A stretch of DNA of 64,000 nucleotides from Bradyrhizobium sp. LHD-71 (GTDB lineage: Bacteria > Pseudomonadota > Alphaproteobacteria > Rhizobiales > Xanthobacteraceae), in assembly GCF_031157255.1 (NCBI RefSeq), contig NZ_JAVIFX010000026.1:57388-121387 (forward strand). Reading direction: 5' to 3'. How positions within the stretch are numbered: the stretch's first letter is position 1; each line of letters starts with the position of its first letter. Both the position numbers and the translations under genes were made by a program. Below, in pieces: positions 26,643 to 35,561 of the stretch. The notes below the pieces were generated by a model. The model had not been told where the DNA came from. It saw nothing but the letters and a program-made list of their open reading frames with translations, and did no database searches.

Positions 26643-27044
26643 ATGAAGATGTTCAGCAAAATCATGTTCGCCACCTTGTACGTATCAGATCAAGACAAGG
26701 CTCTCGACTTCTACACCGGCAACTTCGGTTTCGAGAAGATGGCCGATAATCCCGGGCCAGAGGGCCGTTTCCTGTTGATGAGCTACAAAGGTCAGGGATG
26801 GCCGGTGCTGCTATGGCCCGGTACAGGAGGACGTCCGGCGTCCGAGGCGGACAGGATGGGCACGATCTTTCTTCAATCGGACGATCTTCGCAAAGACTTC
26901 GCCGAGCTCAAGGCGCGCGGTGTCACGTTCGTGGAGCCGGAGCCTGAAGACTATACCTGGGGGGTGCGCGTCACGGCTTTGGATCCCGACGGCAACTGGA
27001 TTGCGTTGCGGCAGCAGGGAAGCTCGCGACAGCGGGAAAAATAG
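26643..27044 (+). CDS. VOC-family (glyoxalase/bleomycin resistance-like) protein
   Basis: Cytosolic protein of 133 residues beginning MKMFSKIMFATLYVSDQDKA. The two beta-alpha-beta-beta-beta modules of the vicinal-oxygen-chelate fold are recognisable: the first with KALDFYTGNFGFEK, the second with LRKDFAELKARGVTFVEPE followed by GVRVTALDPDGNWIALRQQ, whose Asp-Pro-Asp-Gly-Asn segment is typical. Possible metal ligands cannot be assigned safely. The gene is led by the face-to-face ECF promoter pair, so it is a likely target of the neighbouring sigma factor. A truncated copy of its 5' end lies at 19068. The role is probably detoxification of a reactive carbonyl or an antibiotic. Confidence 0.88.
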   Translation: MKMFSKIMFATLYVSDQDKALDFYTGNFGFEKMADNPGPEGRFLLMSYKGQGWPVLLWPGTGGRPASEADRMGTIFLQSDDLRKDFAELKARGVTFVEPEPEDYTWGVRVTALDPDGNWIALRQQGSSRQREK

Positions 27045-27120
27045 CCAGCGGCAGCGGCGCGGTATCGGCAAGGAGGACGATCTTGCCGGCCGCGCCTGCA
27101 ACCGACGCAAAAGGGCGCTC

Positions 27121-27885
27121 TCAAAAGAACTCGTCGAGCAGGCGATAGAAGGCCAGCCGCTCGGGATCGGCGCTCCCGCCATAATGGCGCAGGAAGGGCC
27201 CGACCCATTCCTCGCCGAGATTGTACCGGATGCTCCAGCTCGCCAGCGCGAGATCCTGGTGCCGATCGGCGACGCCTAGTCTGCTACAATCGACAAAGCC
27301 TGTGAACTGGCCATCTGCCGCAAGCAGGTTGGGCAAGCAGGCGTCGCCGTGTGTCACAACGAGGTCCTCATGCTGTGGTCTTCGGGCCAGAAGCTCTTCG
27401 AATAGATCGGCAGCCGTTCGGCCGATGCGTTCCTCGTCGAAATCATCCTCATCAACAAGCCTCGCGTCCATGCGCGCTTGTGCCAGAGCGATGCGGTTGT
27501 TGGCCCGATGGTCAAAGGGGCAGGCGCGGGCGTCGCACGCGTGCAGGTCGCGCAGCGCGTCGGCAACGACGCGCCCGGGCGCGAGATCGGACGAGGCGAG
27601 ATCACGGCCGGGCACTGCGCTCATGAGGAGCCAACACCGCTGCGCCTCTTGCGCTTCGGCGATGACCTGCGGACACGCGATGTGCTGCCCCGCGAGCCAG
27701 CGGAGCCGCGCGATCTCGTCAGGCAATTCGCAGAACGGGCCGGCTGGCGCCGTTTTCGTAAACAAGTTCGGTCTGCCCTCTGCCTCAAGCCGGAAGACTG
27801 CTGCATCCGAACGGCCGATCGTCTGCGCCCGCCACGCATAGCCGGCAAGATCCCCCGCCCAGGTCTTCGGCAGCTCGGGGAGCAT
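27121..27885 (-). CDS. Aminoglycoside 3'-phosphotransferase, APH(3')-II-like
   Basis: Cytosolic antibiotic kinase of 254 residues, starting MLPELPKTWAGDLAGYAWRA. The Brenner motif with the catalytic base is VVTHGDACLPNLLA (HGD at 179-181, Asn at 186). The magnesium-binding motif is FVDCSRLGVADRHQDLALA (Asp199), and the C-terminal Phe of LAFYRLLDEFF is the carboxylate that contacts aminoglycosides. The entire run, including CPFDHRANNR, is close to the chromosomal APH(3')-IIb of Pseudomonas aeruginosa. The expected activity is 3'-phosphorylation of kanamycin and neomycin type drugs. The start at 27885 has GAGG upstream; a longer reading to 28008 is not conserved. It is divergent from a rifampicin-monooxygenase-like gene. 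Confidence 0.9.
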   Translation of the reverse strand: MLPELPKTWAGDLAGYAWRAQTIGRSDAAVFRLEAEGRPNLFTKTAPAGPFCELPDEIARLRWLAGQHIACPQVIAEAQEAQRCWLLMSAVPGRDLASSDLAPGRVVADALRDLHACDARACPFDHRANNRIALAQARMDARLVDEDDFDEERIGRTAADLFEELLARRPQHEDLVVTHGDACLPNLLAADGQFTGFVDCSRLGVADRHQDLALASWSIRYNLGEEWVGPFLRHYGGSADPERLAFYRLLDEFF

Positions 27886-28149
27886 TGCAGCAACCTCAAG
27901 GGCGGCGGGAAGTGATGTGGCTGGGCCGCGTGCTTGCGGCCGGTTCGTCCGTTCGTCGTGGACGCCGGAAAGGAGTGCGCGTCTCCCACTATAATATGTG
28001 GTGCGCAACGGGCTTGCTTCAAGATCCCGGTCATCCCGTAGAAGTGGCGATCGAAGTCAACCTGCGGGGCGCGAAATGATTGCATTGTTGGCGAGGCGCT
28101 GGTCGTACGCGGCCGAGCTGGTCGTCGCTGGAACGATCGGAGTGCGGCG

Positions 28150-29625
28150 ATGACCGAGCATGCGGTGCTGATCGCCGGAGGAGGCCCGACCGGGCTGGTG
28201 TTGGCGGGTGAGTTGGCGTTGGCAGGGATCGACGTGGCCATCGTCGAGCGTCGTGCCAACCAGGATCTGGTCGGCTCGCGTGCAGGCGGACTGCATTCGC
28301 GCACGATCGAGGTTCTCGATCAGCGCGGGATTGCTGATCGGTTCCTCTCGCAGGGGCAGGTGGCCCAGGTCGCGGGGTTCGCCTGGATACGCTTGGACAT
28401 CAGCGATTTTCCCACCCGGCACAATTACGGACTCGCACTGTGGCAGAACCATATCGAGCGCCTGCTCGCCGGCTGGGTCGACGAGCTGGAAGTACCCATC
28501 TATCGCGGACGTGAGGTGACCGGGTTCGCGCAGGACGACAGCGGCGTAGGCGTCCAGCTATCGGACGGCTCATCGCTGCGGGCGGCCTATCTCGTCGGCT
28601 GCGATGGCGGGCGCAGTCTGATCCGCAAGACAGCGGGCATCACGTTCGCAGGCTGGGACGCCACAACCAGCAATCTGATCGCCGAAACCAAGATAGCCAA
28701 GGAGCCGGAATGGGGTTTGCGCCACGATGCGCGCGGCATCCATTCCTTCAGCAAATCGGATGACGGAGCAACTGTGCGGATCTTGGTGACCGAACAGCAG
28801 CTCGGTCGGGTCGGCAAACCGTCTTTGGCCGATCTCAGCGAGGCGCTGATCGCGGTTTACGGCACCGATTATGGGATTCACAGTCCCGTCTGGATCTCCA
28901 GATTTACCGACATGGCGCGACAGGCGGCAACTTATCGGAAGGGGCGGGTGCTGCTCGCCGGCGACGCGGCGCATGTGCACTACCCCACAGGCGGGCAGGG
29001 CCTCAACATCGGCGTTCAGGATGCGGTGAATCTCGGGTGGAAGCTCGCCCAGGTCGTGAAAGCGACGTCGCCGGAAGGTTTGCTGGATACCTATCATGCC
29101 GAGCGTCATCCGGTCGCGGCGCGCGTGTTGCACAACACGATGGCGCAGGTCGCACTGCTGCGCCCTGTCGATGATCACGGCAGGGCGCTGCGCCAAACCA
29201 TGTCCGAACTCCTCGGCCTGGACGAGCCGCGCAGACGACTCGCTGCCGAGATGTCTGGTCTCGGCGTTCATTACGATCTCGGCGAGGGCCATCCGTTGCT
29301 TGGGCGTCGCATGCCTGATCTCGACCTGATCACCGCCAGCGGAACGGTGCGGCTCTTTACTCTGCTGCACGGTGCCCGTCCGCTGCTCCTCAATCTCGGT
29401 GAAGCCGAAAGCTTCGACATTGCGCCATGGGCAGATCGTGTTCAGCAGGTCGACGCTCGATATGCGGGCGCGTGGGAACTGCCGGTGTTCGGCGCCGTCG
29501 CCGCACCCGCAGCCGTGTTGATCCGGCCCGACGGATATGTAGCCTGGGTGGATGATCTGACGCAGCGGGGACTCGTTGATGCGCTCACCACGTGGTTCGG
29601 AGAGCCTCTGCGGGGCAGCGCATAG
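28150..29625 (+). CDS. FAD-dependent aromatic monooxygenase, rifampicin monooxygenase-like
   Basis: Class A flavoprotein hydroxylase of 491 residues. It has the N-terminal GGGPTG dinucleotide motif (MTEHAVLIAGGGPTGLVLAG), the Arg-containing AGGLHSRTIEVLDQRGIADR substrate/FAD segment, the DG motif as LVGCDGGRSLIRK and the GD motif as LLAGDAAHVHYPTGGQGLN. The C-terminal thioredoxin-like domain (residues about 375-490) is that of the PheA/TfdB group. The overall match is closest to rifampicin monooxygenases of actinobacteria (RIFMO/Rox) by the N-terminal motifs. It may inactivate rifamycins or hydroxylate another aromatic. It diverges from the APH gene, with about 265 bases between the starts. 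Confidence 0.88.
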   Translation: MTEHAVLIAGGGPTGLVLAGELALAGIDVAIVERRANQDLVGSRAGGLHSRTIEVLDQRGIADRFLSQGQVAQVAGFAWIRLDISDFPTRHNYGLALWQNHIERLLAGWVDELEVPIYRGREVTGFAQDDSGVGVQLSDGSSLRAAYLVGCDGGRSLIRKTAGITFAGWDATTSNLIAETKIAKEPEWGLRHDARGIHSFSKSDDGATVRILVTEQQLGRVGKPSLADLSEALIAVYGTDYGIHSPVWISRFTDMARQAATYRKGRVLLAGDAAHVHYPTGGQGLNIGVQDAVNLGWKLAQVVKATSPEGLLDTYHAERHPVAARVLHNTMAQVALLRPVDDHGRALRQTMSELLGLDEPRRRLAAEMSGLGVHYDLGEGHPLLGRRMPDLDLITASGTVRLFTLLHGARPLLLNLGEAESFDIAPWADRVQQVDARYAGAWELPVFGAVAAPAAVLIRPDGYVAWVDDLTQRGLVDALTTWFGEPLRGSA

Positions 29626-29726
29626 CGCAAACCTTTGACGGACTGGACGGCGGATGTTCAGCTCCGCATCGGAAAAAAGTAGGCCGGGGTTCAGCGGCGG
29701 AAAGCAATCGCCTGGGAGGAGGGGCA

Positions 29727-31145
29727 ATGAACGCTGTGTTCAATGATCTGTGCTGGCTTTCCGCCCGCGAGATGATGCGACGCTTTGCCAAACGGGAGCT
29801 GTCGCCGGTCGACGTCTTGGAAGCCACTCTGGCGCGACTGCAGGCGGTCGATCCACTTCTGAACGCTGTCTGTCTGCTGGACGAGGCGCAGGGGCGGCGC
29901 CTGGCGGCCGAGTCGGCGGAGCGCTGGCGTCGCGGTACGCCGCTCGGGTCACTCGATGGTGTGCCTGTCGCGATCAAGGACTCGGCGCATGTTGCCGGTT
30001 GGCCATTGCGCTTCGGCTCCCGCGCGACCGCGGAGACACCTAGTCCGGAGGATACGCCCGGCGTTGCCCGTCTGCGCGAGGCGGGGGCGGTGTTCTTCTG
30101 CAAGACGACGAGCCCGGAATTCGGCTGGAAAGGCGTTACGCACGGTCCGCTGACCGGCATCACGCGCAATCCCTGGGACCTCTCCCGCACGCCCGGCGGT
30201 TCCAGTGGCGGATCGGCCGCATTGGTGGCGGCTGGAGTCGTACCCATAGCGACCGGCGGCGACGGTGGCGGCTCCATCCGCATCCCCGCAGCGTTCAGCG
30301 GCGTGTTCGGACTGAAGCCGAGCTACGGCCTCGTCCCGAATCTCCTGGGGCCCATGGGTACCCTTGCGGTCTATGGCGGCCTGTCGCGCGACGTCACTGA
30401 CAGCGCGTTGCTGCTGAACGTGCTGACGCGGCCGGACGATCGCGATTCCTTCGCCATTCCGTATCGTAGCATTGACTATCTCGACGGCCTCGACAGTGGA
30501 GTGGCGGGAATGCGGATCGCCTGGTCGCCGGATCTCGGTTTTCGGGTCAGCGACCCGGCTGTTGTTGCCGGCATGCAGCCGGCGATCGATGCACTCGTGA
30601 AGGCTGGCGCCGAGGTGAAGAGTGTTTCGCTGGATCTTTCCGCCGCGCAGCATGCGGTTGACGTGATCTGGGGCGCATCGCATGCGGCCATCGTGCGCAA
30701 CTTCGACGGTGCGCAATTGGCGTCACTGGATCCAGGTCTGCTCCGACTGATCGTCGCGGCGCAGGATATTTCGGCAAGCGAGCTGCAGGCGGCGTATGCG
30801 GAGATGCGCGCGCTTGGCCAGACGATGCAACTGTTCCACCGGGACCATGACCTGCTGCTGACACCGACTGTTCCCATCACCGCCTTTGCTGCCGGCATCG
30901 ACAGCCCCGACACGAGACGGTTCCCGCGATGGCTTGACTGGACGCCGCTGACCTGGCCGTTCAACCTGACCCGTCAACCGGCCGCTTCGGTGCCTTGCGG
31001 ATTTGTCGACGGTTTGCCGATCGGGCTGCAGATCGTGGGGCCGATGTTCAGCGAAGAGAAGATCCTTCGCGCCAGTCGCTGCGTGGAGCGGGCCTGCGGC
31101 AGCGCCGCGCGGCCGAGCCTTGTGGATCGGACCGTGCCGGCATGA
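29727..31145 (+). CDS. Amidase signature family hydrolase
   Basis: Amide hydrolase of 472 residues using the Ser-cisSer-Lys triad. Lys84 lies in DGVPVAIKDSAHVAG, the cis-Ser in the signature stretch RTPGGSSGGSAALVAAGVVP (residues about 155-174), and the nucleophile Ser183 in GGDGGGSIRIPAAF. The C-terminus (PASVPCGFVDGLPIGLQIVG) is typical. The ATG at 29727 follows GGGAGGAGGGGC, a strong site; open frame upstream to 29592 overlaps the previous gene and is not used. The natural amide is unknown. An arginase-family gene follows 100 bases later, so the two may form a pathway. Confidence 0.92.
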   Translation: MNAVFNDLCWLSAREMMRRFAKRELSPVDVLEATLARLQAVDPLLNAVCLLDEAQGRRLAAESAERWRRGTPLGSLDGVPVAIKDSAHVAGWPLRFGSRATAETPSPEDTPGVARLREAGAVFFCKTTSPEFGWKGVTHGPLTGITRNPWDLSRTPGGSSGGSAALVAAGVVPIATGGDGGGSIRIPAAFSGVFGLKPSYGLVPNLLGPMGTLAVYGGLSRDVTDSALLLNVLTRPDDRDSFAIPYRSIDYLDGLDSGVAGMRIAWSPDLGFRVSDPAVVAGMQPAIDALVKAGAEVKSVSLDLSAAQHAVDVIWGASHAAIVRNFDGAQLASLDPGLLRLIVAAQDISASELQAAYAEMRALGQTMQLFHRDHDLLLTPTVPITAFAAGIDSPDTRRFPRWLDWTPLTWPFNLTRQPAASVPCGFVDGLPIGLQIVGPMFSEEKILRASRCVERACGSAARPSLVDRTVPA

Positions 31146-31249
31146 TGGGTCAGTCCGCTGGTTGCGGACGCCCACACTTGTGAACATTTGAGTGGGACCA
31201 GGCGCCACTTATTGTGGCCGTCCGCTGTCCGGATCGGAAGGACGTACGC

Positions 31250-32146
31250 ATGGCCGGTCCTCGCTATGCAATCATTGAGGCTCCGTCTGTGCTGGGGCTA
31301 TTCCCCGGGGGCGTGGAAATCTTGTCTGAGACGCTGCTCGCCGCCGGCTTGGCGGAACGCATTGGCGCGAGCCGAGCCGGTCGCGCCCAGCCGCCGCCGT
31401 ATGATCCGCAGCGCGACCAGGCAACCGGGTTGCTGAATCCTCATGGGATCGTGGATTATTCGCGCGCGCTGGCGGATACGATCATGCCGTTGCGGGATCG
31501 CGGCGACGTCCCGCTTGTCCTCGGCGGAGACTGCTCGATCTTGCTCGGTTGCCTCCTTGCGACGCGGCGACGTGGACGCGCGGGGCTTCTGTTCCTCGAT
31601 GGCCATGCCGACTTTTATCAGCCCGAAGCGGAGCCCAATGGTGAGGCGGCATCGATGGAGCTCGCGCTCGCCACCGGGCGTGGCCCCGATATGGTGACGA
31701 GCATCGAAGGACTGCGCCCGCTCGTCCGGGATCAGGATGTCGTCGTGCTCGGCCGCCGCGATGCGGACATTGCGGATGAGTACGGCAGCCAGCGTGTCGA
31801 GGACACGGACATCGCGATGATCGATCTTGCTGCGTTCCGGCAGCTTGGCGCGCCCGCTGCCGCCGAACAGGCCCTTGATCGTCTCCGCGGCCGGGAGCTC
31901 GATGGCTTCTGGATCCACCTCGACGCTGATGTGCTTGACGATGCAGTGATGCCGGCGGTCGATTACCGCATGCCCGGCGGTCTTCGCTGGGACGAACTGT
32001 CAACCGTTCTGCGGCAGGCGATCGGTTCGGACCGGGTGCTGGGCATCGACATCACCGTCTTCAATCCCAGGCTGGACGCGACCGGCACCATCGCCCGCAG
32101 CTTTGTCGATGCTCTCGCAAAGGGGCTCGCCGGCGAGGGCGGTTGA
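31250..32146 (+). CDS. Arginase / agmatinase / formiminoglutamase family hydrolase
   Basis: Binuclear manganese hydrolase of 298 residues acting on C-N bonds of guanidino or amidino compounds. The metal-binding motifs are all visible: LVLGGDCSILLG (residues about 89-100; agmatinases have GGDH here, arginase-like proteins GGDCS), LLFLDGHADFYQPE with Asp117, His119 and Asp121, and WIHLDADVLDDAVMPAV with the two late aspartates. This variant, with GGDCS, is found in arginase-like proteins of uncertain substrate. The ATG at 31250 is preferred for its GGAAGGA upstream; codons from 31214 are not conserved. It follows an amidase gene on the same strand. Confidence 0.9.
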   Translation: MAGPRYAIIEAPSVLGLFPGGVEILSETLLAAGLAERIGASRAGRAQPPPYDPQRDQATGLLNPHGIVDYSRALADTIMPLRDRGDVPLVLGGDCSILLGCLLATRRRGRAGLLFLDGHADFYQPEAEPNGEAASMELALATGRGPDMVTSIEGLRPLVRDQDVVVLGRRDADIADEYGSQRVEDTDIAMIDLAAFRQLGAPAAAEQALDRLRGRELDGFWIHLDADVLDDAVMPAVDYRMPGGLRWDELSTVLRQAIGSDRVLGIDITVFNPRLDATGTIARSFVDALAKGLAGEGG

Positions 32147-32151
32147 ATGAC

Positions 32152-33174
32152 CTATGCTTCCACTGTCTCGGCGGGAAGCGAAGAGACGACGTCCAGGCCC
32201 ATTTTCCTCAACATGGCGAAATCCCGATCGCGCACGGGATTCTTTGTCGTGAGCAGGCGATCGCCAATGAAGATCGAATTTGCACCGGCGGTGAAACACA
32301 GCGCCTGCAGTTCTTCGCTCATCGCCGTGCGCCCTGCCGACAAACGAACCACACTGCGCGGCATGACGATCCGCGCCACTGCGATGAGGCGGACGAAACC
32401 GACCGGGTCCAGCTTTTCGGCGGTCCCTGCGACGGGAACCCCGCGCACCTCGTTCCACTGATTGATCGGGACGCTCTCAGGATGCGGGTCGAGAGAGGCC
32501 AGCAGATGCAGCATGCCGAGCCGGTCCGAAAGCACCTCGCCCATTCCGACAATGCCGCCGCAGCAGAGCTTGATGCCTGCGTTGCGAACGCGCTCAATCG
32601 TTTCCAGCCGATCCTGAAGCGTCCGCGTTGTGATGATACGGCCATAATATTCAGGAGACGTATCGACATTGTGGCTGTAGAAGTCGAGTCCGGCATCGCG
32701 AAGCCTGACGGCCTGCTCAGCGGTCAGCATTCCGAGTGTCACGCAGGTCTGCATGCCGAGCGCGCGGACGCGCTCGATCATCTCGCAAACTTCGCTCATG
32801 TCGCGGTCTTTGGGACTCCGCCACGCGGCGCCCATGCAGAACCTCGACGCGCCGGCATCGCGCGCGGCACGTGCGGCCTCGACCACGACCTCGACATCCA
32901 TCAAGCGCGTAGCTTTCACACCGGTTTCGTAGTGGGCGCTCTGGGAGCAGTAGCCGCAATCTTCCGGGCAGCCGCCGGTCTTTACGCTGAGCAGGCTCGC
33001 GGCTTCGATCTGTGTTGGATTGAAGAACAGGCGGTGCACGGTCTGCGCACGGTGAACGAGCTCAGGCAGTGGCAGATCGTGAATCGCCTGGATTTCCTCT
33101 CGGCTCCAGTCGGTCCGGATCAGTTCGCTGGTCCCGGGCCGCGTTTCCAGGTGAGGGGGCAGAGCGTCGGACAT
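32152..33174 (-). CDS. bioB: Biotin synthase
   Basis: Radical-SAM enzyme of 340 residues inserting sulfur into dethiobiotin. The CxxxCxxC cluster motif is [16 protein letters not shown] with cysteines 69, 73 and 76. LHxGAxW-like [27 protein letters not shown] and GGIVGMGE are diagnostic, and [12 protein letters not shown] carries the arginine that binds the second iron-sulfur cluster. The ATG at 33174 has GGAGA upstream; a longer frame reaching 33276 runs into the divergent regulator. A BioR-like box lies 14 bases upstream of the start. No other bio gene is in the window. Confidence 0.96.
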   Translation of the reverse strand: MSDALPPHLETRPGTSELIRTDWSREEIQAIHDLPLPELVHRAQTVHRLFFNPTQIEAASLLSVKTGGCPEDCGYCSQSAHYETGVKATRLMDVEVVVEAARAARDAGASRFCMGAAWRSPKDRDMSEVCEMIERVRALGMQTCVTLGMLTAEQAVRLRDAGLDFYSHNVDTSPEYYGRIITTRTLQDRLETIERVRNAGIKLCCGGIVGMGEVLSDRLGMLHLLASLDPHPESVPINQWNEVRGVPVAGTAEKLDPVGFVRLIAVARIVMPRSVVRLSAGRTAMSEELQALCFTAGANSIFIGDRLLTTKNPVRDRDFAMLRKMGLDVVSSLPAETVEA

Positions 33175-33187
33175 CGGCTCTCCAAAA

Positions 33188-33197
33188 CTATCTATGA
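33188..33197. promoter_or_regulatory. BioR-like operator upstream of bioB
   Basis: CTATCTATGA matches 8 of 10 positions of the BioR box TTATMKATAA described in alphaproteobacteria. It sits 14 bases upstream of the bioB start codon, where a bound repressor would block transcription or initiation. Confidence 0.5.
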
Positions 33198-33252
33198 TTC
33201 TGTTGACGGAGACTACGATATCGATGAATGGTTTATCCCGCACGAGGAATCT

Positions 33253-33267
33253 TAATAGATAATCTAT
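33253..33267. promoter_or_regulatory. BioR-like operator before the regulator gene
   Basis: TAATAGATAA at 33253-33262 matches 9 of 10 positions of the BioR box TTATMKATAA. It overlaps a perfect dyad, ATAGAT-A-ATCTAT, at 33255-33267. It ends at the regulator gene's own start codon, as expected for negative autoregulation. Confidence 0.6.
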
Positions 33268-33955
33268 GATGGGCATCGAGCCTAAACGATCGCCGCCTGT
33301 AGCTCAGCGCATCGCCGCCGCCTTGATTGAGCGAATTGTTGCGGGCGAAATATCGCCTGGCACCCCGCTCCGGCAGGACCATGTGGCGGCGGAATTCGGT
33401 GCGAGCCACGTGCCTGCGCGGGAAGCTCTTCAGCTCGTACGGGCACAGGGCCTGGCTGTGAGCGAAGCGCGGCGTGGCATTCGCGTTGCGCCGATGGACT
33501 CGGCGCATCAGCAGGAGGTCATCGAGATGCGTGCCGCACTGGAGCTGCTCGCGTTTCGCCATGCGTGTCGACGCTTCAACAGCAAGCATACGTCGCCGAT
33601 CGAGGCAGCGGTGGAAGCCGGCGAGCGCGCGCAATCGATTGCCGAGTGGGAGCGGGCCAATCGCGAGTTTCACGCAGCGCTGGTTGCGCCATGTCAGATG
33701 CGGTGGCTGCTCGCGCTGCTCGACCAGCTGCGCCTCGCCCATTCACGCATCGTCATCGCCATGGACCGGTCGGAGATCTGGCAGCCGCGCTCCAATCATG
33801 AGCATCGGCAGATCCTCGCTGCCGTTGCCGGACGCAACCACCAGCGCGCCACGATGTTGCTGGATCGGCATCTGCACGGGATCGAAAGACCCGGCGCCGA
33901 TCCATCGGGTCCGGGCACGTTCGACCAGCATCGCGTCACTGGATCTGCCGAATAG
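33266..33955 (+). CDS. bioR: GntR-family regulator, likely BioR
   Basis: FadR-subfamily regulator of 229 residues. The winged helix-turn-helix (residues about 10-75) contains [20 protein letters not shown] and [20 protein letters not shown] followed by [20 protein letters not shown] and SHVPxREAL are characteristic of the biotin repressor BioR of Rhizobiales and Brucella. An FCD-type ligand-binding domain follows. The gene is divergent from bioB with BioR-like boxes between them, which is the usual arrangement. The 3' end overlaps the converging aminotransferase gene by 20 bases. The start could be either of two tandem ATG codons. Confidence 0.82.
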   Translation: MMGIEPKRSPPVAQRIAAALIERIVAGEISPGTPLRQDHVAAEFGASHVPAREALQLVRAQGLAVSEARRGIRVAPMDSAHQQEVIEMRAALELLAFRHACRRFNSKHTSPIEAAVEAGERAQSIAEWERANREFHAALVAPCQMRWLLALLDQLRLAHSRIVIAMDRSEIWQPRSNHEHRQILAAVAGRNHQRATMLLDRHLHGIERPGADPSGPGTFDQHRVTGSAE

Positions 33956-35264
33956 CCTCGGCAATCGTCGTGAACAGGCGATCGATTTCGGCGTCGGCAA
34001 TGATGAGAGGCGGCGACAACACCAGGGCGTCGCCGGCCGAGCGCACGAGGACGCCTTTCTCGAAGCAGCGATTGGCCGCATCAATCGCGCGCATGCCGGG
34101 AGCATCGGGGCGTGGCTCCATCTCGATCGCCCCGAGCACGCCGATGTTGCGGATATCGATGACCTGCGGCAGGTCCCTTAACGCATGCGCCGCCGATTCC
34201 CAACGCGACGCAGCAGTCGCGGCACGCTCGAAGATGTTCTGATCACGGTAGACGTCGAGCGTGGCGATGCCGGCAGCGCATGCCAGCGGATGGCCCGAAT
34301 AGGTGTAGCCGTGGAACAGCTCGATCATGTTTTCTGGCCCGCGCATGAACGTGTCCCACACTTTGTCGTGTGCGAACACGCCGCCCATCGGAACAGCTCC
34401 GTTGGTCATGCCCTTGGCGCAGGTCATGATGTCGGGCGTTACGCCGAAGACGCTCGAAGCGAAGGCGCCGCCCAGCCGGCCAAAGCCGGTGATGACCTCG
34501 TCGAAGATCAGCAGGATGCCGTGCCTGTCGCAAATCTCGCGCAGTCGCTCGAGGTAGCCCTGCGGCGGCGGCAGCACGCCGCCAGAGCCGGTGACCGGCT
34601 CGACGATCACCGCTGCGATGGTCGACGGGTCGTGCAGGGCGGCAATCGACTCGAGCTCATCGGCAAGGTGCGCCCCCCAGGCAGGCTGACCTTTCGAGAA
34701 GGCATTGTGCGCGAGGTCCAGCGTGTGATTGAGATGGTCGGTCTCCGGAAGAAATGGTCCGAAATCCTTACGGTGCCGACCGATGCCTGAGACCGAAAGA
34801 CCGCCCCATCCCATGCCGTGATAGCCTTTGGCCCGGCCGATGAAGCGCGTTCGGCCGGCTTCGCCGCGCGCGCGGTAATAGGCACGCGCGATCTTCAGAG
34901 CCGTGTCGACGGCTTCGGATCCCGAGTTCACGAAGAACACATGGTCCATGCCGGCGGGAGCGATCTCCGTCAGGCGCGCTGCGAACTCGAACGCCAGCGG
35001 ATGGCTCATCTGAAAGGACGACACATAGTCGAGCTGTTCGGCAGCCGTCTTGATCGCCTGCACGATTGGTCGCTGGTTGTGTCCGGCATTGACGCACCAC
35101 AGGCCGGCCATGCCGTCCAGCACCTGCCGCCCGTCCGTGGTTGTGTAATACATGCCGTCAGCACCTGCGAACAGCTTGGGCGTGGCCTTGAAGGCACGGT
35201 TTGCGGTGAAGGGGAGCCAGTAGGATTCCATGCGGCTGCGGTTCGGCGGTGTCATGACGTTCAT
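33936..35264 (-). CDS. Class III aminotransferase (omega-amino acid:pyruvate type)
   Basis: PLP enzyme of 442 residues. It starts MNVMTPPNRSRMESYWLPFT, where SYWLPFTANRxFK is typical for omega-amino-acid:pyruvate aminotransferases. The phosphate-binding region is VNSGSEAVDTALKIAR (residues 112-127), YHGMGWGGLSVSG binds the cofactor ring, the PLP-contacting Asp255 lies in LLIFDEVITGFGRLG, and the Schiff-base Lys284 in MTCAKGMTNGAVPMGG. It is expected to transaminate beta-alanine, gamma-aminobutyrate or similar amines to pyruvate. The ATG at 35264 follows GAGGAG; the frame stays open far upstream without conservation. It lies between amidase genes, so it may process amines freed from amides. 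Confidence 0.92.
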   Translation of the reverse strand: MNVMTPPNRSRMESYWLPFTANRAFKATPKLFAGADGMYYTTTDGRQVLDGMAGLWCVNAGHNQRPIVQAIKTAAEQLDYVSSFQMSHPLAFEFAARLTEIAPAGMDHVFFVNSGSEAVDTALKIARAYYRARGEAGRTRFIGRAKGYHGMGWGGLSVSGIGRHRKDFGPFLPETDHLNHTLDLAHNAFSKGQPAWGAHLADELESIAALHDPSTIAAVIVEPVTGSGGVLPPPQGYLERLREICDRHGILLIFDEVITGFGRLGGAFASSVFGVTPDIMTCAKGMTNGAVPMGGVFAHDKVWDTFMRGPENMIELFHGYTYSGHPLACAAGIATLDVYRDQNIFERAATAASRWESAAHALRDLPQVIDIRNIGVLGAIEMEPRPDAPGMRAIDAANRCFEKGVLVRSAGDALVLSPPLIIADAEIDRLFTTIAEAIRQIQ

Positions 35265-35459
35265 GTCGGACTCCTCATGCAAGCGGATCAGGGATGGAAA
35301 CGGTCGCGGGACAACAGCCAGGTCTTTCCGATCGCGACGCAGGCCCTTCGCGGCGGTCGGACGCTGCCGCCACGATGCGGGAAGGATCGGAGCCGGCTTG
35401 GAATCGTAGTGTGTATCATGCCTACAAAATGCACTTTTCAAGACGGGAGGGAAAGGACG

Positions 35460-35561
35460 ATGTCTGCGGGTGTACGGAAGAAAGAAGCGAGGGGTGGCGC
35501 TGATGGTCGAACCGCGTCGGCTGCAAATGAGCGAAACCCGCTGCTGCCGGAGGGGCGCTGA
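35460..35561 (+). CDS. Possible 33-codon leader ORF coupled to the amidase gene
   Basis: Starts with ATG at 35460 after GGGAGGGAAAGGACG, a strong ribosome site, and ends with a TGA at 35559-35561 whose last base is the A of the amidase ATG. The peptide is hydrophilic and basic (MSAGVRKKEARGGADGRTAS, then AANERNPLLPEGR). No family is recognised. The stop-start overlap suggests translational coupling: it may be a genuine small protein or a leader that loads ribosomes onto the amidase message. Confidence 0.4.
   Translation: MSAGVRKKEARGGADGRTASAANERNPLLPEGR

Noticed and set aside
28570..29727. 385-codon minus-strand frame opposite the monooxygenase gene
   Set aside because: Antisense shadow; no ribosome site and no similarity, while the plus strand has all flavoprotein motifs.
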